Source: Drosophila pseudoobscura (lineage: Eukaryota > Arthropoda > Insecta > Diptera > Drosophilidae). Taken from it: a DNA stretch of 64,000 nt. The position numbers were made by a program, and so were the translations under genes. Shown piece after piece: positions 48,399-60,700 of the stretch. Location: the NCBI RefSeq assembly GCF_009870125.1, contig NC_046681.1:9685001-9749000 (forward strand). Direction: 5' to 3'. Within the stretch, counting starts at the first letter, position 1, and each line of letters starts with the position of its first letter. The notes beneath the pieces were generated by a model. It worked only from the letters and a program-made list of their open reading frames with translations, was not told where the DNA came from and made no database searches.

Positions 48399-49745
48399 AT
48401 ATAAAAGCACAAGAAAAGGTTTTTCTTCGACTTTTGCAGAGTTTCTAGAGTGAAAATTTTGAAAAAAAAAGAAAAAAAATATAAATTTTGCGCCCCTATA
48501 TTTCCCAGACCGTAAACTGAAGCTACGAAAGTTCCAGGACCAATTTGTGAAGGAAAAGAATCACGACCTCTAAAAAAACATTATAAAATAAAATTGTTAA
48601 ATAAAATTGAATAAAAAATACATAAACAAAACCATAATTCATAAAAAAATGTTCAATACCCAAATTTATCAAAAGAAGGCAAAATTATAGAACAAAACTT
48701 CAGTTAAAAATAAGAAATACGAATGTTGTTATTCGAAAAATGATTCAATTATTTTGTTTACGACTCGTCCCTCGTAACGAACGAATAAATAAATTAAAAA
48801 ATTAAATTCAAAATAAATAAAAGCCTTTTCCTTTCATTTGATATTGATCCAAATCTTTGATTCTTGGGTTTTAACTTTAAAACTAAGAATCATTTATTAA
48901 AATCAGTATCAATAGCTTTACCATAATTTGGCCATAGGAATTTTCGTTGTTACCTTACCAAAAACCCCTTATCTTACCATTTAGGCTGTATTTTGAAAGC
49001 TCTTTCCAACAAAAAATCTAAACTTTTTTTTTGTTTTTTTTTTATAATTTTTTGTTGTTTTAAGTAAATATTTTATAGAATTAATTTGATACATCTTTAG
49101 ATAATAATTATTGGCTAAACAAAAAAAAACAGTGTTCCAACAAGTGTTTAATCTTTCATTTAAAGTTTTTCAGAATTTAGCAAAAGTATTTTTTTCTTTT
49201 AAGAATTAATGGCTTAAGAGGGCGAAAACTTAACTCAAGAATGACTACGGCAAAACGGGAAATGCAAAACAAAGTATTATCTTAAAGTATTCTTAGACGA
49301 CTGCCTGGACATTTACATATGTGTTGTAGTACATATAAGGTTCTTATAGATGTGGTTTATACAAAAATACAATTCAATTAATTAAGGCTAAACGCTTTCA
49401 CTCCCCCGTCAGTATACTACTACCTCTCTCTCTTTCACGCTTTAACTAAATGTAATATCACTAGATTTGTAGCTTAGATTTAGTAAATGGTTCTTTCCTC
49501 GCCTCAACCCTCAACCCTCAGACCTCAAACCCACAATCCCCGAAAAACCATAGACCAACGTTTTCGGCCCGCGTGGAGGTGCGCCCGGAAAAATGCCAAA
49601 AACACAAAATTCAATTACACATGCTCGTAACTCCATAACGCGGTAACGCTCATAAAATGCACACACAACAGGCAAAAAAAAACTTGGATTTGGCGGGGGA
49701 GGGGGTTGTGTTGTGGGCTTCTGGGGTACTCTGTGGATTCCCTGT
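48399..49745. other. Convergent intergenic region
   Basis: AT-rich sequence lies between the integrin 3' end and the stop codon of the dehydrogenase. The right part is probably the 3' UTR of the minus-strand dehydrogenase; candidate minus-strand AATAAA words (TTTATT on plus) occur near 48890. No coding exon was seen. Confidence 0.5.
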
Positions 49746-52700
49746 TTAGAGGACTCGCTCCCCCAGCGAAGGTGTACGCTGGATCAGCATCGAGGGTGGC
49801 TTCGCCGGCAGGGTAACGCTGCTCAGCTCCGCATCCAGGGCGGCCATATCCGCGGCGGTGGTTGTGGCAATACTAGACTTTGACTTGGCGTTCACTGGCG
49901 AGGCAGAGGCAGAGGCAGAAGTGGCGGTGGCGGTGGCACCAATGGAGCTGGGCAGACCTTGGGGCGAGGCATCGGGCACTAGGCGTCGCAGCAAACCACC
50001 CACACAGCCCCAGGGGAAGGTCCTGCAAAAATGAACGAACACAAACACACACAGAGAATGAAAGAGAGTTCAGGTAAAGGTAAATAATATGCATTATTAA
50101 AGAGAAACACATTAAAGCGAGACCATTAGGCATGGTAATGTTACGATGTTACGTTTGGGGGGTGGGGTGCAGGCGCAAAGTCCAGCGGCATGGGTGTGGG
50201 GTGCCCCTTGAAGGGTGGGTAGATGAGTGAGCAGTTACTAAATAGGTTGGGATTTCTATCATATTTTTCACAGGAGGGGTAGGACACGGACATGCTTTGA
50301 ATTTGGAATTGGAATCCTTACTTTTTAATGGGGGATAAACAAAGACAAAAACTTTGTGTTTAAAGTCCAAAGTGGAAGCTATTTGGGGAAACATGACTTA
50401 TGGCTAGTCGTGAGATAACACAAATAAAAAGGAAACTTGTAGATTCAAGACTCTAACTGGGATAAGAAATAAGGTTAAGAAAGTAGGTCAAGCCGAGGAA
50501 GTTTCTTGACTTGGTGACCTTTAATATAATGAGGTATCAAATTTGGTTTCAGACTTTATTAAGGGGAAGATGTTTGGTTTTGTAAATACCCAAGAACTAG
50601 AAAGTTCTAGATGTATTTGATTAATTAATGGTAATGATTTTAGCAAGTACTTTCCTGATCAATTAAATGGGGTCACCAAAAGCAAAAAGAGAAGAACTCT
50701 GGCTTTATGGACACAAAAACCATCTATAAAATCAACGTGTAAATAGTGATTTATTTTACTTTGAAAGAGTTGTAAGAATGCCGCTTAAATATGACTCTAA
50801 GCAGGAATGAAACGGGGTCACCACTTCTTAAAATTCAGAAAAGTAGAATTATTATACTTTTAAATAAGTGAAAGCACAAAGAAGCCCAAAGATTTATTAA
50901 TCTTTGGTGACGTAAGACTATTTATGCAAGCAAATAAGCCGTTTTTTTTTAGAAACGGGGTCACCAAATGGAAAGATAGGTTTCTAAATTAAAACTATAA
51001 ACTGCAGAAAAAACATCAAGAAATTACCTTAGAAGTACCAAAACATGAACAAGAGTATCTCTGGTCCTTGTTGAACATATCTTCCATATAAGAAATGGCA
51101 CTCTTTGGACATTCTTAACTTCTATTAGAATATCCCTTAAAGAAAATGGAACCAATGACAGAGACAACACCTGCATTCCATCCATAACATACAGATCCCC
51201 ACATGAATCTATCAATTTCCCCACTGTAAAATGCGTTCGTATACCACAAACCCAAAATTAAATTCAAATGAATATATTCAAGTCAAGTATTTCACTTTGA
51301 TGAGCACCCATTAGGGCAGAACAAGACCCCTTACAAGCATTATGGCGCCTAATTACGTGGAGGAAGGGGGGCGAAATGATTGTGTTTAATTTAAATGGAG
51401 AACCCATTTGTTTACTCACCATTTGAGTGAGAGCAGGGCCTTCAGGAAGCCAGGTATTACGGCAAGCTTCTCGTTCTTCCTGATGGCAGAAATGACACGA
51501 TCGGCCACATCGTTGGGATTCAAAGTGGGGACCCATCTGTAATCATTTAGCAAGTCAAAATGTCAGTGTCAGAGTTCCAGAGAGCCAGTCCCTCCACAGA
51601 AAGAGAGAGAGAGAGATTAAGCATGGCACTCACCTGGCATTCACATCGTCGAACATGCCAGTCGCCTGAATGAAGAACGGACAAATGCAGGTGGTTCGTA
51701 TGTTCGTATGGCCAAGGACTTCCAGCTCCAGCCGCAGTGCTTCATCGAAGCCAACCTGTAATTATCGAGACCGTCGAGACCGTCAAGACAGTGGCATGGC
51801 GCATGGGGAGGGCAGGAGAGATTTGCGAAACACTTACCGCAGCAAATTTACTGGCACAGTAATCGACCAATTTGCTAATGCCCACATGGCCGGCCAGCGA
51901 GGCAATTGTGGCAATGTGTCCTCGATCATTCTCAATCATTTTGGGCAGAAACGCTTTTGTCGTCTATAGGAATTTCAATATCATGCATCATGTATCATGT
52001 ATCATGGTCTCACATTCTTCAACCTGTCCGGCTGTTTGTTCAACTCACCCAAAAGTGTGCCATAACATTCACATTGAACGAGCGCTCAATCAGATGATCA
52101 GGTGTATCCAGTAGATGCAGCCCAGAGACAACGCCCGCATTGTTGATCAGCAAAGTAATCTGAAAGATACAACAAGAAACAAGAAAAACATGTGTGAGTT
52201 TTAACTAATGGAAAAACATTTAATTAATGGAAAAGCTTTAGCCTAAAATTTTGCATATTTCGCAATATTTGTCTGTGTCGAAAAACGAGTAAATATTCTC
52301 AACTTGTTTGGCTATCTAGACATACGTATGCATGTATCTTGGTGGCCTTGACGGGTCTTAGATTTTGGGGCTTCGAATGGACATTAGTTACATTATTTAT
52401 TGTCCGAGCTTGAGGTTGGTTAGGAAATACTTTTAGAGATCTACAACCTAAGAAACTAATAAGAGTTTTTGAGTAAAAAACATGACCAGAAAATCGCTGA
52501 GGAATATGGCATAGAATTTTTAGAAATATCATTCATTATTTCTTCTCAAATAAAGTGAATGTAAATTTTGGAATTTTATCACACAATCAATCTTAGTCCA
52601 CATTATGAATATGTGCTTGAATTTATGGCTGTCTTCTTCAACTATCTATTATACGAGCATCAAGAACCCAGTTCTATAATCAATGAATCTTTGGGAATAA

Positions 52701-55700
52701 ATTTTGGGAAATTTAGATTGAGAACCCATGTGTAAAATCAGGAAAATTATTTATATTTCATAAAAAACTTAAAACACTAAAATAAACATGCATTTTCTTC
52801 ATTATTTCTGATGGAAAATACACGAACCTGGTAAATTTTTATTAAAGCCTTAAAACCACTTAAGTCGGCATATTCTTTGATTTTTTTTTTTGTACACGCT
52901 TCAAAGCCTAAGAAGATTTTAGAACCGCTGAAAAAACCACCAAATGGCCTTCAAATCGTTGAAGTTCGATGACAACCAAAAACATGCAACGTTTTGAAGG
53001 TTCAATCAAAAGCAGAACATCAAGCTTCTATAATTACAGTATAAGCCAATTATAATTGGATATTTTCGGTTCCAAGACTGAATGAAGTATGCATTGAGAG
53101 AAGTCTTAAAAAATATATAAATAAATTTAGGAAAATGTTGCACAAGAAATGGGGAGTTTTTGGCTATAAATTCTATCTTCTAGAAGCGAAGAATCTTTTG
53201 TTTTAAGTAAATTAAATTAAATTCTTGGCTAGCTTTGAAGTTTCTCTTGCACATTTACGATATTTGCCAATTACCAAATTTAGTTAATAAAATGCTAATT
53301 AAAATGTAATTTAAGCAAGTGAAATCATTCAACAAAAGTTGAGCCATGTCAAGGTCCAGTTGCGAATAATGTAAAATGCTTGAAAGAAAACAGACTTTAA
53401 TGCCAGCCTCTGTCTGGCCGACATCCGTCCCCGTCCCCGTCTCCGTCCGGTCGCGCCGCCTCGCTCCCTAAGTAGTTAACCATCTGCTCGTAATCGTAAT
53501 CGTAGAGTAGTAGAGTAGCATATGATTGCTGTTTTTGCCGCTGGTTAAATAAGTTAACAACAAGTGCAGTGCACAACCATAATGATCCGATTTTGAGGGC
53601 GGGTTCAAGTGCAAATACGAGTGTGGGGCAGGGCCGTGCCGTGCCGGGCCGTGGGTCATACATTGCGTATGAGCGATTTCAAATCTTCTTGCTGTAACCG
53701 GGCAAAAACATTTAACGAGGCGTGCATTAAGATACAAACAGCCACAGAAACAACAACAACTCGCATAATTAAGGCAACAAAAAGTCCAACAACATCGCCA
53801 GGTCATTAAAAAATATTAAATGTAATATTTCAGACAGATCCAAGCATTGCTCGTAGTAAAACTAAAAAAAACAACACCAAAACTCTACAGAAAAAAAAAC
53901 AACAATAAAAGTTTGAAAACAAAAAAAAACTCCAACAAAAGCTACGCGTCATCTGTATAACGCATGACAGCCTAGACTGAATGCTGTGTATTTGATACAC
54001 TTTCCAAGGGTTATATGATTTTAATACCAATTCGGAATCTGCATACAGGTTATATATGTTGTTGTTCTTAAGTAACATTAAACAGAACCTCATTTTGGAG
54101 AGCCACTAAGATCAGATCACTAAAGTATGATTCTGTCTGGGGAAATTATTTTTTTGGTTGGAAAAATCTCCTTTTTTCTAATGATAAAGCAATAAAACGA
54201 TTGAAACTACAGATTCTAATGTTTTTAATGTAAAAAGGAGATGCGCGTCATGCGGCAGCACCCCTCGGTCTGCGTTTGTGCATAGGATCCGCACGTAACA
54301 TTCTTCGCCTTTCCACCAAACATAAATCCATTAAATTACATCGAAATCGTTCTACTATATCCTGGAAAGTATGGAATGGAACTCATGTCTTTGTGGAGAT
54401 ATCTATTACGCTTTTAAACTCCAGTCTTTCTATCCTTGTATCTTTATATATGTTCACATATTTTTAAGTAAAGTCGTGAACATTTTTGCAATCGGAATTC
54501 TGTCATCAAGATGACTTTCCAGATCCACTAATCCCTTAGGGGCTTCCCAACTTTTCGACGCACTGTATTTTATTTTATACTACGGGTAATCCTCCTTCAC
54601 TTTCGGTTCGCTCGACCACAACCCAAAACTTTTCTTAACAATAGATAGATTTATATTTTATTTTTAGTATTTTGTAGTATCTATTATTTAATAATCCTGG
54701 ATTATTATCATCCAAGTGTATCATAAGCTTCGGATTTCCCATCTCTCCTTCACTTCTTTTCCACTTGTTTTGCTTTTTTTGCTGCTCTTTCTGCTACTGT
54801 TTGTTCCCATCTTCTTTTTCTTCTTTTTTTTTTGTGACTTTCAGGTTCAACGCTTTTTGGGGCTGTCATTATATAACTCTTTGTTTAATTTCCTTTTCGT
54901 TCTAGTGGTTTGTTGGCATTTTTATGCTTGAATTTTTTATATAATTTTAATCATTTTTCAACATTTTTTTGGCGTTTATTTGGGGGTTTTGCTACTTTGA
55001 ACTTGTGTCAGTTCGGTAAACATTTATTTGGAAATCGGACACTGGCCATGCATGAAAAATCTCTTAAATGCTGGTTGTTATGCCATTAAATGGTTGTACA
55101 AACGATTTTTGAGCAATTATACAACGAATATAAAGTGTAGAAAATAAAAAAAATGTTGGTTTTTGCATTTTTCTAAATGCTGGAAGAGTAAAGTACTAGT
55201 ATTTAGGGGATAATCTTCTTTAATAATGACTGCGTGTCTTCTAAATCATTTCTATGTTCTAAATGCTTCAGTTTAGAATATTATACAAATACATCATGGG
55301 AGACTGTAGTCACATCACGGATACTTTTATATATGAGTATAGAATTTTCTATAATTTTAAAGATACGAGAAACCCGAAAGAACAGAATTCTACATAAATA
55401 TCTCATTTACCAGATTGTAGAATTTGAATTTAGTCGGATTATTTTTAAAGTCAGAATGAAGGAAACACTTTTCCATGGCAATCTTTCACAGAGTAGCTAA
55501 TCAGCCTCTATATTTATCTCTCGCTCTCTTTCCACCGCTACCTCTATTATAGTGATATTCGTACTCGTAAAAAGGGGTTACAAAAGCACAAAAAAATGTC
55601 GGTAATGGTAGTTCTGTGTCCTTATTGCCTATCTTTTATAATATTGGTTATTCTTGTTTATAAAACGGAAAATTCGAAAAATAAATTAGCAAATTCTAAA

Positions 55701-57718
55701 ATAAAAGTTAAGATCGTACAAATAATTGATATTCATTTGAAGATATAAATCTAAGCTTGTACAACCTTCAAAATTTACTTGAAAATTCAAATAAATTCCA
55801 AGCCGCAAATCAACCAAGATCAAAGATATTCTTTATGCCCTTTAACATTATTTGTTCATTGAACATATTCCTTCCTCTCTAATTAACGGTTTACTTCAGC
55901 CTTGACTTGACTGTAGCAAAACCTCATTAGCAAAGCTTCTCGTATATGAGTATTGGTACATCAAATACCCGCACTCCCCATAAACTCGTACAGGTTCTAA
56001 TTGAAACAACAAATAAATAAAGCAAATAAAACCAAAATAATTAGCAAACAAAAGACAACGAGAAATATGTCTGACTTCTGAATAAAAATGTTAAAAGTCA
56101 CAAGAGCTTAGCGGAACAAAGGTTCGCCGTCACATTTTGTGGCAGTAATATTTTTGCGGAGTGGCAGAGTGGCAGAGGAGGAGTTGCAATTAGCAGCAGC
56201 AAAAATGTTGCTACTCGTGCCGCCTGCAATTAATTTGAATGCAGCAAAGTGGCAAAAGTAGCAGTCTCCGATGCAGTAGCAACCACATTGTGGCAGGCCT
56301 GGGCACTGGGCTTGGGATGGGCATGGGCTTGAGACTGCCCCAGATTGTGATAAATGAGCAGATCGAATGCGAATGCGAATACGTTGGAGAGCTGGTGGCA
56401 ACCAGTTTGCAGAGGACCGACACCGGGACCGGACCTGGCTACTTCTTTTGAGCGTTTCGTACCTTCTCTTTGGTGTCCGTACACTCTATACAAAGGGGGT
56501 AGCTTTAGTTTAACCCAAAGGTTGACATGCCATGAAGATAGGCATTGTTATTCTACATTGATCTTTGCAAAATAATAATTTAAATGTGTACAAATTAGTC
56601 TTAGATTTTACAGAGTATGTACCAGTACATCGAAGGCAATATAGAAGAATTTTTTCATAGAACAATCGTTGATAAAAAAATATTTAGGAGAACCATATTA
56701 TGTTTATTTGTAATCTTAGACAAAAAACATTTATTCCGAGTATTGTTTTAAGATGTTTTCATGAACAAATCACATCATAGGAACGATCGGTCGTAGGACA
56801 TATTTTAGGAGGAAAAATTTTACATAGATTCATAAGACGCGAAAAAAAGCCTTTTCTCTAAACAAAACTCCGGCAAATTTTCCAAAAAATCATTCCGCCA
56901 GAGTATCTCAAGCCTCGACTCTGGCAATAAGCCTTTCTTTCTAGTTTTTGCTTTTTTTTTTTTAAGTTTGTGTAATGTGCAACAATTTCTCAAGGTTGCC
57001 GCTACGATGACGATGCGCTCATGCATATACATTTTTGCCCCTTTTTTTTTTGCCCCCCCCTCCGACTTCGGTTTAAATTTATGACATGAATATGCATAAA
57101 TGTGTTGCAACGGGGTGTGGCAGCGGCACCGTCTTACATGTGTTTTGTTTTTCGAGGAGGAGAAGGGTTCTCCGCTCTGCGTTCTGTGTTCTGGCCAAGA
57201 AGACAGGCCATTAAACGCCCCTCAACAAACAATTATATGGGGACCAGTCTGATGCCACATTAGGCGCTCGACTGTAAACAGTAATTACTCGACTTTTATG
57301 CTTCAATTGCGGCACGGATCCTCCATTCCGTTCCGTTCCGTTCCTCTCTCTCCCTTTCTTTCTGTCTTTTGTAATACTTACATCACCGACTTCTTCTCTG
57401 ATGACATCGGCCGCCTTATAGACCTCTTCCTTCTTCGATATATCGACCACATAGCCCTTGCAGTAACCGCCCGCCTCTTCGACGATCTCAACTGTTTCCG
57501 CAATGCCTGCAAATGATATTATTATCAAATTATTATTGCTAGAAGTGTGGGGCCGGAGACTTACCCTTCTTATTGATGTCCCAGATAATGACTTTGGTGC
57601 CCATCTTTCCGAGCCTCTCGGCCAGCAGGCGACCCAGGCCATTGCCACCACCGGTGATCAGGGCAATGTCTGTCTTCAGCTCCTTTTCGGGATAGCCAAA
57701 GACAATGTAGTAGAGGTC
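49746..57718 (-). CDS. Short-chain dehydrogenase/reductase, RDH10/RDHE2-HSD17B11-like (5' partial)
   Basis: Seven exons on the minus strand: 57718-57565, 57506-57382, 52159-52049, 51963-51838, 51755-51634, 51536-51420, 50022-49746; all phases join and give 343 residues. Numbering from the first visible residue: cofactor loop TGGGNGLG 22-29; Asp47 after strand 2, which favours NAD(H); NNAG 99-102; catalytic Ser152, Tyr165, Lys169 (YCASK), the classical SDR triad. The sequence matches the SDR16C kind of membrane-bound retinol/steroid dehydrogenases in insects and vertebrates. An acceptor (TTATTGCAG) precedes residue 1, so a start exon, probably with a membrane anchor, must lie upstream; none was found up to 64000. 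The last exon adds a 90-residue Ala/Ser/Thr-rich tail. Intron 2 is 5.2 kb. The exact substrate cannot be told. Confidence 0.9.
52160..57381 (-). other. Large intron of the dehydrogenase gene
   Basis: No nested coding gene was recognised in this 5.2-kb intron. It is AT-rich, with a GC-richer patch of CCGTCCCCGT repeats near 53426-53450, a copy of a short inverted repeat at 54243-54277, and low-complexity tracts near 56145-56440. Confidence 0.7.
54243..54277 (+). repeat. Short dispersed repeat, copy 1
   Basis: GCGCGTCATGCG, six bases, then CCCCTCGGT. The same two blocks with the same six-base spacing are found in reverse orientation at 57942-57968. Confidence 0.55.
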
Positions 57719-60700
57719 CTGCAATAAGTAAAAGGAAAGTGGATTTTAATTAGGTTAAGGCTATAATTACTGAGAGCAAGTGTCAAGGAAGGGTTTTAAT
57801 GAATTGAATGCCAGATGGTTCGTTATTTAATACAAAAGAATACAACAGAAACCTCTCTCTAGAGCTGTGTTTCCTATGACAGTTGTTTTTTCATATATAA
57901 TAGATAGATTTTTATAAGTTTAAAGCCTGTTTCGCAAAGCAACCGAGGGGCGCTAACGCATGACGCGCGACTTTTAAGCCCTGTACAACTTTTTGGTTAA
58001 ATGAAAGCCCTAAGACAGAAATTATTGCAATTAAATACTATAATCAGACTACGAAAGAATGATTAGCAAAGAATGATATAAAGTTTTGTTCACTTCTCCG
58101 TAAAATTTTATTTTCCTTAAGATCTAATCGATTGATTGATGATTGATTGTTCGTATGGTTCCAAAATTAGTTTATTCTGTGAAATAATTAAACACAAATT
58201 TTATGTGAAAGAAAGCGGTACTTCTGATGGTTTTTAAGGAATTCTATTAGAGAGTAGGAAGACCTAACATTTTATACTTTTAAAGAACTCCAATACAAAG
58301 CGAGTATCGTGGTTTTCAAAACTCTTTGCAGGCAGCTCCCCTGAACATTTTCTTTAATGAATAGATACCAACCTTGTAGAACATTTATTAGTGTCAATTG
58401 ATGTAGTTATATGTCTACAATAAGGGCTATAGTACTAGTATTGGCTATTGTACCTTAGCCCCCAAATAAATATGTTATTATGCTGCAGCAAATGCTCTTG
58501 GCGGCATAACTCATTAGGGGCATCCAAGTGCTTAGATAAATGCACAATTATATATATTTTAGTCACTGTATGTTTCCTCTTTGCTTTTACTTCCTCAGCC
58601 CGTATTCTGTTTTCGCTTAATATAATAAATTCTTTATAGACTTCTTTACCCATTCTAATCTCATTCTTCTATCAGACATTCCAATTAAATATTTATAAGC
58701 AATTTCCCCAGTCAAATACGTATAAAAAAGCAACCATAAATCAACAAAAAAATGCTCTATAAATGCTCTATAACTGCCTTTTGTTATTGCCCAAGTCTTT
58801 TGTTTTCCTTTCCTTTCATTCCATTTCATTTCCTATATGCTCTCGAACCGAATAACCAAGTCACGCGTGCGCCCAAATGTTTACCCCATTTAAAGTTTAC
58901 ATAAAAAAAACCCAAAGCACCAGAAAAGGAAACCCAAATAAAGTGTAAAATTGTAAAGAGCCTCCGAGCATTTGTTCGGGCCAATTGACGAGTGCATGTT
59001 AATAGGCCACAACAACGACAGAAAAAACTAAGCCAAAAGAAAGAAAAACCATTGTAGGAGGCGGGTGTCCCACAATTAATTGAAACATATATGGGATCGT
59101 ATATATTTTGATGTAAAATTTGCAACATTTTTTATGTCAATTTAGTGTCAATAAGCTGTCAAAATTTATGGCTATCACGCCTCCAGTTGTGGCCATAAAA
59201 AAGCAAAAAACGCGGCAAACAGAGGAAAACAGACGAAACAAAAGACTCAAGCAACGAACTTAATATTTAACATGTTTTTTTTTTGTGCTGGTGGTGGCAG
59301 CACAGTAGCACTTTCTGTGTTGCAAGCGTCCCATCAATTTTCATGCCACACGCGAACTTGTTGCCCGCAAATTCGCCTCATCCGCTTAGGGCGGCCCCTG
59401 GCCTTTGAGCAGGGGGCATGGCTTGGGTTTTGGGCAGCGCCCTGGGCAGGGGCGCAGGTCTGAGGGATCTGGGATCTGGGGACTGGGGACTGGGGTCTGG
59501 GTCCGAGCCTGGCAAGCGTGTCCAATTATTTTGACATTAACAATGAATGTGTCGCAACAATGTGCTTTTTTATCGTATACCCAGCAGTTTTTGAATACAT
59601 AGGGGATACTTATATTTGGTTGATTTATATCTATAGTTATCACTAACAGATCTATAAAGTATATACCTATATGCGGAGTAATGATAGTTTTTATGGATAG
59701 TTCTTTTTGGCAGCATTCAGAAGACTATTCATAAGATGTGCTGGATGGTAACCTCCTAACCTCCCAATTTAAGGGGAATAAGTCTTAGAGATATAAAGCT
59801 TAAATTTTGTAGAATTCTGTTTAGATCGAACATCTACCAAGATACCAAGAATCAGCGGAATTGGATAAGTATAACAGTCAAAACAGAGATATAGAAATAT
59901 GAAAAATAGGAGCATTCTTACGAAAATATAGCTAAAAAAGGTTAAAGTAAATGTCGAATAGATTTGGTGTCGTTTAGCGTGTTCTTATAAACCGAATAAT
60001 CTCCTCTCGTTGAAGGAGCAATCTTTAAGAACCAAAGAAAGTAGTTTCCTTCCAATAAATACCCCTCCATCCCACTTATAGCTCCCCCATCTCTGAAGAT
60101 CTTTCCAGAACTCATTCATCCTTCGAATTACTAGGTATCTTTTTGTCGAATTCCTCCACCTTCCGAGTGGCACTCTTTCTTGCAAGTAGCAAAGTTTTTC
60201 TACCCCCCCAGAAACAACGTATCATAAATTATACAAAAAATTAATCAAAAGGAAGGCATGTTGCAGACAACAATGATGATGAGTGGCTTTTGGTATGTTT
60301 CAGCTGCTGTCCCATTATTTTCCTGTTGCTCTGCTGCTGCCGCTGCTGCTGCTGCCATCCCGTTGACAGACATTTTGTCACATAATTTAACATGCAACTC
60401 AGCGGACAGGAAGCGCACAATTATAATTTATACATAATACGATAATCAACATAATAAGAGCAACGATTTCTTTATAGCAAGATACACCGAAAAATACATA
60501 AATGCAAATCGAAAACGTATTCGTATGACAAAAAGAATGAGAGAAAGATTTCGACTGCCTCCCAGATCATGGAAACTTTTTTTGTGGCAGCTTTTTGTTC
60601 ACATAAATGTAAATTTTGCAGACACGTTTTGTTGTTTGAGAATTTTTTTGGGCTGGTTTTTCGGTTTGTTTTCTTACAAATCGTATGGGTTTGGGTCTGT

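Noticed and set aside
60361..60377. Minus-strand ATGTCTGTCAACGGGATG at the edge of a GCAGCA run, tried as the missing dehydrogenase start exon
   Set aside because: The frame is an Ala run without a usable donor of the right phase and without a membrane anchor.
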